This document shows positions 30,533 through 42,472 of a stretch of DNA of 42,472 nt, piece after piece. The notes under the pieces were generated by a model. It did no database searches. It saw nothing but the letters and a program-made list of their open reading frames with translations, and was not told the DNA's origin. Position numbers and translations under genes: made by a program. The stretch's first letter is position 1. Every line of letters starts with the position of its first letter. The stretch is taken from NCBI GenBank assembly GCA_015852425.1, contig JAAAIG010000197.1:1-42472 (forward strand), given 5' to 3'. The stretch is from Gryganskiella cystojenkinii (Eukaryota; Mortierellomycota; Mortierellomycetes; Mortierellales; Mortierellaceae).

Positions 30533-30846
30533 CTCCTCTGTGTATTAATGTTTTTGTGAGCAAAAAAAAGAAAAGAAAAAGTCCTTCGCCACACCACACA
30601 GTGACCTCTGTTTTACATGCATCTAGTGCGGAGAGTATTCTGGTTCCAGCAAATACACTGATCGTGCGAATGAAAAACAGGGTTTCATTTTCGATTTTTT
30701 TTTTAAAGACGACCTTCTTTGCGTTCCATTCCCTGCCTCCTCGCCCACCTCTCTCTTTCTCTTCATTCTCATCTCGTTTCTCCTTCATTTTTTTCTTCTT
30801 CTCATCCCCCATCCCATCACCTCTATTTTCAGCTTCCATTCACAAC

Positions 30847-31798
30847 ATGTCCACTCCAGTCGATAACCCACCCATCGCCACAGACGCAGGCTCAGAGTCA
30901 AAAGTCGCAAGAGAGGCAAAGGCCAAGGCCACCATCGACAAGCATGAATCGATCCTCTTCCGGATCAAGCTCGAGGATGCTAACCAGAAGAAGGTCCCTG
31001 TCTACGAGGTGGCCAACAAGATGATCGGATTCTTTTGCAGTAAGGACACAACACGCTTGGAACCAGGGACAAGAAGGCCTGTTCTCTTTTGCAGATCATT
31101 GTTGACGAGATTAGAGTACTGATCCCACGGATTCCTATTATACAAACTAGGTGCCGGTCGTTATGCTGTCTGCCAAGAGTTATCCGCTGTATGTCCCACT
31201 GCTCTATTCACTCTGTAGATCTCATGGACTGGACGATCGCAGCTATCTCTCCTCACCAGTCATGACTGAGAAGACTAACAATTTGATCCGTCGACATCAC
31301 TTTCTTTAGATCGTCGACTCATTCTTGGAGGCAAATCCAGACTTCGTTCTGATCTATCTCTCTCTCGACATATCTGAGGAATCATTTAACAGGACCATGG
31401 CAGCCCATCCTCGGTGGTTGGCTGTCCCGTACAACGACCCTGTCCGAGTCGACATCCTGAACGAATGGCAGACCAAGGGCGTCCCATGTCTTCACATCTA
31501 CGACCCCGTTGAACACGAAATCGTGACCAGCTGGGGAGGATCCTGTCTCCGATTCAACTTTGAAAACTGTTTTCAGGAATGGCAACGAGGTGGTCAAGGC
31601 GTGTCATACTGGCAGATACTTATCGGTTATTGGTACTATAATGCCCCCGTCGGGACTTTTAAGGACATTTCGGATGAGGAACTGGCGACGAACGGATTCC
31701 CTGGTAGGGCTGTTGAAGGTGGCAAGGGTAGCAGTTCTGGAAGCAGTAGCGGCGGCAGCAGCAGTACAGATCCTTTGGAGACCAAGAAGGACAAGTAA
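30847..31798 (+). CDS. Thioredoxin-fold (tryparedoxin/nucleoredoxin-like) protein without CXXC
   Basis: Three exons, 30847-31039, 31151-31188 and 31310-31798, give 239 aa. After a disordered N-terminus the core reads VANKMIGFFCSAGRYAVCQEL, then FVLIYLSLDISEESFNR, WLAVPYNDP, ILNEWQTKGVPCLHIYDP and VTSWGG. These match the nucleoredoxin/tryparedoxin order, including the VYVSxDxxxxxF strand-helix, the xAVPYxD loop and the cis-Pro loop (VPCLHIYD). Where the family has WCPPC, this protein has RYAVC: the first, nucleophilic Cys is replaced by Tyr69 while Cys72 remains. The C-terminus has a Gly/Ser run (SSSGSSSGGSSS). A redox-dead or altered-chemistry role is likely. The microexon of 38 nt carries the altered site, so its splicing matters. 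Confidence 0.78.
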
Positions 31799-32868
31799 AA
31801 AAAAAGAAAAAAACTTTGTAGAATATAATCTTTTCCTCCTTCTGATAATATTATGATGAAAGAAAAGACCGATGGTGAATGAAAATGAAATCCAAGAGAA
31901 TGGCCCGTGGTTACTTGTGGTTGAGAGCAATATGGTAAGAGTGCCCCAGGCTGTTTATGACTAGATGTCGGTCGATATGAGGCCCATGGACCCGGGCTTG
32001 ACACCGGCGAAAAGAACGTAGCGCGGGGCCTGCTTAAATTGAAGCGAAATGAGGGAGGGACAAATTCAATAGCAATTGTTATTACACACCGCGTAATATT
32101 ACTTGACCGAGAATGACGCCACCAAAGAGGCAAAGTTGAACGGAGGGAAGGACTAGACTCACTGAGCTCTCTCTGTTCGAAATGGCCGTGGACAGAGAGC
32201 ATTGTGCACGTGATTATCGGCCATGGAGGAGAACGCCCCTTCGTTCTTTTGTGCTGTTTCCTTTGTACTTTGTTTCTTCTAGTTGATCACCTTTCTCTTC
32301 CATCCCTTTTCTTCTCTCCTTCTCTCTCATCACCACTTCTTCTCCTTTTCTTCCCCCTTTTCTTCTCATCGTTCCTTTTTGTGTTTCTTTTGACGCGCCT
32401 GTCTTAAGATCAAAAAAGGATTCCTTCCCCCCACTCAGTTTCTCCAATTTGAATCAGGTACGTGCCTCGGTGCTCTCGTTCGCCACATTCGCACCCTGGC
32501 TCAACCGCACAAACTGAAAAAACAAACACCAACCAAAACGGACCTGCAAGCCAGGGACCCACCGTCTTTTGTGGTCAGGGGACGTCTTGTGGACTCTCGG
32601 GGCACTTTTTTTGTTCACAGACTCAGCAGGGCTTTCTTCCGCGGGAATAGGAATCACGAAAAATAACTCTGAAAGAGACGGGCTATGCTCGTTGCTGTGG
32701 CATGGAGTGAACATCAAGGACCCTCCCTCCATTAGCTGACAATTCTTTACTTTTCTGTGCTTTGCCTCTCCCCGAATTCTAGAAAGCCGACTTTTGCGGA
32801 CCAACTGCGCGACCCACGACCAAAAACACCTTTTCAGCATCAGGAACTTTTAACAAACAACAGCAACA
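31799..32868. other. Intergenic/promoter region of the MAP kinase gene
   Basis: This ~1.07-kb interval has no supported gene. The plus strand at 32270-32400 is almost purely pyrimidine, as in many fungal promoters or 5' leaders. A CACGTGAT site (CDEI-like on the minus strand) lies at 32207-32214. Confidence 0.5.
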
Positions 32869-35725
<2,857 letters not shown>

Positions 35726-36487
35726 ATCTGGTCTCAATAGATTTTGTGGTGCTCCTTAGAGAATCAATGGGAAGGAAGTATCATGGTGGAACCTGCATCA
35801 TCGGATAAAGAAGATGGTGCTGAAGGTCCTGCTTTGTGGAGGATAGAGCCGTGTCAATGTTCATAATATTAAAAAAAATCACGACTCTGAATGATTCGTT
35901 ACTTCTTTTTTTTTTTTTTTTTAAAAAAATGACTTTTTTTTTTTGGCCACAGATGGTTTTGCGATCGCACCGCTGGGCTCCCGTCAAGCAAGGGGTTTAC
36001 TGATCCAGAGGTTGTGGCGCTTCACCAAAAAAAAACCAAGGTTGGAGGTGAGAGCGATAATCTGCGATGATGAGAGATGGACCAGGTCCAGGTCCAGAAA
36101 GGCAGCCTTTTGGTTCCCACTTCTTCCCAGGAAGACTCGAAGAAGTACTATTTGTCACAATAATGAGCCAATGATTCACGAATAGTATCGCGAGAAAGAG
36201 ATCGAAAATTTTCATCCCACGGTCCTCCCCTTTTTCTTTCTTTCTCTAAAAGGTGGGGAATAACGAATGTCAGTGACTGTTGGCGCCCATTTCGTTTCTC
36301 GATGCAATAGCTCATTTCCAACAAGGTTTACACTGACTGCCTCGGCACCTTCACTCCTTTTCTTCTTTATTCTCTCTCTTTCTCTCACAACAAGACAAAC
36401 TCGTTCTTCTTACTCTCATTTCATATCTTTCGTACTATAATTTCTTCACATTCATACACTTCCTCGCATTTCACAAAACAGCGCACA
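35726..36487. other. Intergenic region between MAP kinase and 5-oxoprolinase
   Basis: This ~760-nt interval has no supported gene. It contains an 18-nt T run near 35905 and a pyrimidine-rich leader (36350-36415) before the 5-oxoprolinase start. Confidence 0.5.
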
Positions 36488-39400
36488 ATGACCATCAACA
36501 ACACACCCGGCATCCAAGTCTGCATTGACCGTGGTGGTACCTTCACAGACTGCGTTGCCTCCATTCCGGTCCCGGTCTCAGACGAGTTTCCCTCAGGCCG
36601 CAAGGAACTGGTGGTGAAACTCTTGTCAGTCGATCCCAGCAATTATCCAGATGCACCTCGAGAGGGTATCCGGCGAATCCTCGAAATCGCCACGGGCAAA
36701 CCTCACCCACGCGACCAACTCGTCGCGACTGATCAACTTGGTAAAAGTTGGACTTTTGGAGGGGAACGGGAAGGGGACCATGAGAAGGATATGATCAGCC
36801 ATGAAGAAAGCATCACTGATGGCATCATAAATTAACATTTCGCTTTTTTTTTTTTTGGTTCGTAGAATCGATCCGTATGGGAACGACTGTGGCAACGAAC
36901 GCACTTTTGGAGCGCAAGGGTGAACGCTGCGCACTCTTGATTACAAAGGGATTCAAGGTACCATTCAGGAAAAAGCACTGCCTCTTCAGCTCGTTGTTTC
37001 TTCGCGTGCACAAATACAGGAGGAACCTCTATGACCCTCTTTTCTACTGAACACGCGGATCAATTTTTTTAACGGAAAACTGTCTTGCTTTTTCCGATAT
37101 CCCCTTGCGTATAGGATCTGCTGCTCATCGGTACGACCGAACATGGCCCGTTTAGAGTCACGACAAAAAAAAACATGGCCGGCATCGCTTGGACCATCTC
37201 CGTTTTTCCGATCTGTTGTGGCAGTGTAGATACTGACTCCTCCTTGTTCTCTTTTTTAATGCGAATCACACAGGAAATCAGTCGCGCCCAAAGATCTTTG
37301 ACCTCTCCATCACGAAACCCGATGTCCTGTACCAAGCTGTCGTAGAAGTCGAAGAGAGGTAGGATGATCAAGCGCACCTTTTTTTGGGCTATGCCCAAGT
37401 ACACACAAAGACAAAGACAGAAAGCCATGTTCTTTTTTTTGCATGAATGTTGACTCACCGGATCTTTTGTGTTCTTGTTGTTGTTCTTCTCGCTTCCTTT
37501 TTCAATAGAGTCACATTGGTCGGGTACACATCGAGTCCGATGGGCGTCGTGGAGGACATTGATGAGAATGATCCTACTTTTGTCAAGGGTGTCTCTGGAG
37601 AATACGTGCACGTACTCCAAAAGCCAGGTAAGAAGTAAATGCCTCATGACGAGCATAGCCGACTGCATTGAATCGGGTCACCATGACTCGCGCCTGGAAG
37701 AGAAACAATACACTCTAAGCGAACTGACTCCACCCGCTGCGTCACCTTCACCTCTGTTAGACCTAAACAAGATCAAGGGCCAACTTTTGGATCTTTATGG
37801 ACAAGGGTTCAGGAGTATCGCGGTCTGTCTTCTTCACTCGTACACCTTTGGCGAACACGAGCAGGCTGTGGGTGCGCTGGCAGAGGAAATTGGATTCACG
37901 CATATTTCACTCTCATCCGCGATTATGCCCATGATCAAGATAGTTCCCCGAGGCACATCCGCGACCGCCGACGCGTACCTTACTCCCTGCATCAAGACTT
38001 ATGTCGATGGATTCGTTAGTGGATTCGACGCGAACCTGACCAAGAATGTCTCTTTGCAGTTCATGCAGAGTGACGGTGGTCTCGTCCCCGTGAGTCATTT
38101 CTCGGGTCTTCGTGCGATCTTGTCCGGTCCTGCTGGAGGTGTGGTCGGTTATGGTATGACGGCATTTGATCCCAAGGACGGGGTCCCCGTGATTGGATTC
38201 GATATGGGCGGTACCAGTACAGATGTCTCGCGATTCAATGGCAAATACGAGCATGTCTTTGAGACGACGACTGCAGGTGTGACTGTGCAAGCGCCTCAAT
38301 TGGATATTAATACCGTCGCGGCAGGAGGTGGATCGATGTTGTTCTTCCGAAACGGAACTTTTGTGGTCGGACCGGAGAGTGCCTCGGCTCATCCAGGACC
38401 TGCCTGTTACCGTAAGGGGGGACCCTTGACAGTCACGGACGCCAACTTGGTCCTCGGACGATTGAACCCTGAATACTTCCCCAAGATCTTTGGACCCAAG
38501 GAGAATGAAAGTCTTGACATCAGCATTGCGAGAAGCAAGTTCGAGGAGCTCACAAAGGAGATCAACGAGTACATGACCAAGGATAAGGCCGCGGAGGGTT
38601 CGCAGTGGACCGACATGAGCGTCGACGAAGTCGCATTTGGGTCAGTACTTTTGACAGGAGACTTTGAGGATGTTTTGATGAGCGCATAATTTCGCCCGCA
38701 CGCTATTTAACAACCATTTTGGTCTTCTTCCTGCCACTAGTTTCATCAAGGTCGCGAACGAGTCCATGTGCCGTCCCATTCGTGCCTTGACCGAGGCGAA
38801 GGGTCACGATGCTTCAAAGCACATCCTTTCGGTCTTTGGTGGCGCTGGCGGTCAACACGCCTGCGCGATTGCTCAGGCTCTCGGAATCACAAGCATCTTT
38901 ATTCATAAGTATGCTTCTGTACTCTCTGCTTATGGCCTCTCCCTGGCCGATGTCGTCTATGAAGCTCAAGAACCCAGTTCTGAGACCCTTTCAGAAAAGT
39001 CACTTCCTCTTCTGAAGGAACGTGTCCAGGCCCTTGTCAGGCAATGCCATGAGGAACTCGGCAAGCAAGGGTTCGAACAAGATCGTATCGACTGCGAGAT
39101 CTACCTCAACCTCCGTTACAACGGTACCGACTGCGCGTTGATGACCTTGAAGCCCGACGAGGCTGAGAACTGGGATTTCGCGGCTGCGTTTGTTCAGAAC
39201 TACAAGTACGAGTTTGGCTTCTCGTTGCCCGACAGAGACATTATCGTAGATGATATCCGTGTCCGTGGTATTGGCAAGTCTGCTCAAGGCGACAGCCTTT
39301 CAGTACACGAGGAGATGAAGACGTTGAGCCCCAAGGATGTCGATGCCTCCCGGGCTGAGGGTTTGACCAGTATCTATTTCGAGACTGGTCGCAACGATCA

Positions 39401-41503
39401 GACGCCCACATACCTGTTGGAGAAGCTGGAGGTCGGCAACAAGGTTCATGGACCTGCGATTATCATGGATGCCAACTCTGCAATCTTGATCCAGCCCTTC
39501 TGTACCGGTCTTATCACCTCGAACACGGTGGTGATCACCATTGGCGATGGTCACAAGTCACAGATTACGACCGAGATGGATCCCATCATGTTGGCTGTCT
39601 TTGGTAACCGCTTCATGTCGATTGCTGAACAGATGGGTCGTACTCTTCAAAAGACCGCGATCAGTACCAACATCAAGGAACGCCTGGATTTCTCTTGTGC
39701 GCTTTTCGGACCTGACGGTGGGTTGGTCGCGAACGCGCCTCATATCCCTGTCCATTTGGGCTCGCTTTCGCATGCGGTCAAGTACCAGATGGAGTACTAC
39801 AAGGGTGACATCACGGAGGGTGATGTGATCATGACGAACCATCCTGCTGCTGGTGGATCGCATTTGCCGGATATCACGATCATCACCCCAGTCTTTAACA
39901 ACGGTGAGATTGTCTTCTTTGTCGCGTCGCGCGGTCATCATGCCGATATCGGTGGTATCTTGCCTGGATCGATGCCTCCCAACTCGAAGGAACTCTACCA
40001 AGAGGGTGCCGCGATCCGTTCTTTTAAGCTTGTTTCCAAAGGTCATTTCGATCTTGAGGGTCTGACAAAGTTGCTTGTGGATGAGCCTGCCAAGTACCCC
40101 GGATGCAGTGGTACCCGCTGCTTGCGCGACAATGTCTCGGATCTCAAAGCCCAGGTCGCTGCGAACCACAAGGGTATCGGGCTCGTGAAGGGTTTGATCC
40201 ACGAGTATGGACTGGAGGTCGTTCAGGCCTACATGATGCATATCCGCAAGAATGCCGAGATGGCTGTCCGCGATCTTCTCAAGGGAGCTTTGCGTCGTTC
40301 CGAGGGCAAGGACCTGATCGCGACGGATTTCATGGATGATGGATCGAGAATTAGTTTGAGGATCGAGATCAACCCTGAAGATGGATCGGCCATCTTTGAT
40401 TTCGAGGGCACGTCTGAGGAAGTGTATGGAAACTGTAACGCTCCTACTTCCGTGACGCACTCGGCGATCATTTACTGTTTGAGATGCATGGTCGCGATGG
40501 ATATTCCGTTGAACCAAGGATGTCTGAGTCCTGTGACGATCAAGATTCCCGAGAAGTCCATGTTGGCACCTTCAGAGACTGCTGCGGTTGTCGGTGGCAA
40601 CGTTTTGGTTTCGCAGCGACTTGTGGATGTGATCCTCAAGGCCTTCCAGGTCTGTGGCGCCTCGCAAGGTTGCATGAATAATTTGACGTTTGGCGTGGGC
40701 GGCAAGACTGTGGATACAAAATCGGGTGAATCCAAGGTCGTGGAGGGCTGGGGTTACTATGAGACGATTGCTGGTGGTGCAGGTGCGGGACCGACCTGGA
40801 ACGGACAGAGTGGTGTTCATACTGTAAGTTGATGACAGAAAACGCGCGCGGGCAAAATTATGCGGTCTTGCAATTCTGAATATTTTTTTGTTGGTTATTG
40901 CATGATGGACAAAAGAATCAACGTTTTAATTTTTTTTACTATACGCAATAATAGCACATGACCAACACTCGTATCACCGATCCAGAGATCCTGGAGCGTC
41001 GGTACCCCGTCATTCTGCGCGAATTTGCGCTCCGGGCTGGATCTGGCGGTAAAGGACTGCATCCTGGTGGAGAGGGACTTGTCCGCGACATCGAGTTCTT
41101 AGAGCCTATGGAGGTTTCGATCCTTTCGGAACGTCGCGTCTTCCAGCCCTATGGCATCAACGGTGGCGGTCCAGGCCAGTCGGGCAAGAACCTTTGGGTG
41201 CAGAAGCGATTGATCCGAAAGAAGGATGGTCTCTTGGTTGCGACGACGGCGACGGGCGAGGCGGTCAATGAGATTGAAGGAGAGGAAACTGAGGTTGTTT
41301 ATAGAACCGTGAACTTGTCCGGAAAGAACACGGCCCATGTCCGCGCTGGTGATCGGTTGATGATTTGTACCCCTGGTGGTGGAGCTTGGGGTGCTGTCGA
41401 TGGCGAGAGTTTGAGTGGAGATATCTCAGAGGCTGTTCCCTCTGTCGTATATTCGCGAGGAAGTGTCAACGCATACCAGGCTCTGCAGGAGGCTAGCGTG
41501 TAA
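36488..41503 (+). CDS. OXP1: ATP-dependent 5-oxoprolinase
   Basis: Eight exons: 36488-36740, 36866-36957, 37115-37130, 37274-37358, 37509-37627, 37701-38640, 38741-40823 and 40955-41503. Phases close to 1378 aa, near the usual ~1,290. The N-terminal HyuA half starts with [11 protein letters not shown] and has [43 protein letters not shown] and the phosphate-binding [29 protein letters not shown] follows. The HyuB half has [33 protein letters not shown] and [20 protein letters not shown]. It opens 5-oxoproline to glutamate in the gamma-glutamyl cycle. The 16-nt third exon encodes only DLLLI. The acceptor of exon 6 could also be 37659, in frame and 14 codons longer, but that leaves a 31-nt intron. 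Confidence 0.95.
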
Positions 41504-42472
41504 AAAAAAAAGAAGCAACTGCAGCGAATTTTGTTGAAGAGTAAAATATAAAGACAAACAAACCATACTGCTGTTTCCAGCCATCAAAAACTCTTTCTCT
41601 TCTGCTGGGCATTTTTCTTTCTTGTTCGATATATTTTGCCTTTTCTGCGGCTGTGGAGATCTCTGTTGAAGATTCATAAACGCAATGACATTTCTTAACA
41701 AAAAGTTCAGATGGTAGTTTCGTTCTATCATCCGATCATTCAGTGTCGATATTGCTCGTTGGTCTAAATGGATGATTATCTATGGAGCGATACCATGGCT
41801 CAGGAGCATCCCTTGCCGGACAAACATTGGACAAGTGCTTCGACGATTACTATGCGTGATCCGTACGACAAGACTAAGAGAGAAAATAAAATAAAAATAT
41901 CAACATTATCATCAAGCATGATTGTCAGGCTTGTGTTCTTGTAGATCTCGCGTTTACTTTTACATAATAAGGATTTTTTCTATCCTTACTGTTGTTGTCT
42001 TTTCAAGGATATAAGAGGGCAACTGAGTTGTCGCATTGTGGGATATTCAAGAAATATTTTATGCAGACGTCGGTATCATCTTTTGCTGTCCTCATCCATG
42101 GCGATGGATTCGTACTCGGTGTATGGTGTCGTTACTTCACATCTTGATGAATGTTATGGTCATAGCAACGGACAGGTTTTGAACGTAGCGAATACAAGTT
42201 GTTTAGCGGATTTTTCAAGAAAGCTACATGTGCATACACTGTTGGTAATTGTTTCGACTGAAGACTACTTACTTTAAAGGACGTTCTAAGAGAACAAAGC
42301 ATGTTGAGTCATCCTTTTTTTGTTAGTTCTATTGTTTCTCCAATGGTACGACAACCCGTCCTGCAATTCGACTGAAAGTCAGTCGTTCGCATATCGGAAT
42401 TCCATTACCGTCGCTGTGTTCACGTTTTCCTTTCCTTTTGATATTTTTCTAATATGTTTTTGATAATTTTTT
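41504..42472. other. Terminal interval, no supported gene
   Basis: No domain or splice model was found. A 58-codon frame from ATG 41768 (MDDYLWSDTMAQEHPLPDK) is free of stops but has no context, so I leave it uncalled. Confidence 0.4.

Noticed and set aside
30445..31122. Longer N-terminus for the thioredoxin-fold protein
   Set aside because: The extra ~134 residues come from an AT-rich leader; ATG 30847 has the usual fungal context and starts the conserved part.
39558..40517. 319-codon minus-strand frame
   Set aside because: Antisense shadow of 5-oxoprolinase exon 7.
41768..41944. 58-codon frame MDDYLWSDTMAQ...
   Set aside because: Stop-free but isolated, with no homology that I recognise.

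Overview
This window is nuclear DNA of a filamentous fungus. The genes are intron-rich: most introns are about 85-125 nt, with GTAAG/GTATG-type donors and T-rich acceptors. Intergenic and intronic DNA is full of A/T homopolymers. The F-box plus leucine-rich-repeat protein at the left edge and the Thr-rich small secreted protein both suggest an early-diverging lineage such as Mortierellomycota. That placement is inference from gene style, not a database match. I saw no rRNA, tRNA, CRISPR array or intact transposon.

Left accessory part (1-5.7 kb): an F-box/LRR gene runs off the edge (minus). Then come two related small secreted cysteine proteins. One (minus, 1686-2623) is intact. The other (plus, 4986-5570) lacks a recognisable 5' end and carries a frameshift near its 3' end.

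Core block A (5.7-19.1 kb): a kinetochore protein of the CENP-U/Ame1 type (minus, 7 exons), an RMD1/Sif2 DUF155 membrane protein (minus, 7 exons), a replicative DNA ligase I (plus, 11 exons), a dihydrofolate/folylpolyglutamate synthase (plus, intronless) and a Dap1/PGRMC-type heme protein (minus, 4 exons). Splice models were assembled by hand and every exon phase closes.

Accessory island (19.2-25.9 kb): no intact gene is evident. At least five gene relics carry in-frame stops and single-base frame breaks. A 270-bp inverted repeat, with each arm holding the same protein start, sits at 23327-24001. This is the most unusual part of the window.

Core block B (25.9-41.5 kb): a GNAT acetyltransferase (plus), an Ase1/PRC1 spindle-midzone protein (minus), a thioredoxin-fold protein that has lost its CXXC (plus), a cell-wall-integrity MAP kinase of the Slt2/Mpk1 type (plus, with an 869-nt intron) and an ATP-dependent 5-oxoprolinase (plus). 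The last ~1 kb holds no confident gene.

Functional links are loose, as is normal for fungi. CENP-U, DNA ligase I and Ase1 all serve chromosome replication or segregation. DNA ligase I, the folate synthase and Ase1 each have an ACGCG-type element upstream, which could reflect shared G1/S control. 5-oxoprolinase and the thioredoxin-fold protein belong to thiol metabolism. No operon-like dependency is implied.
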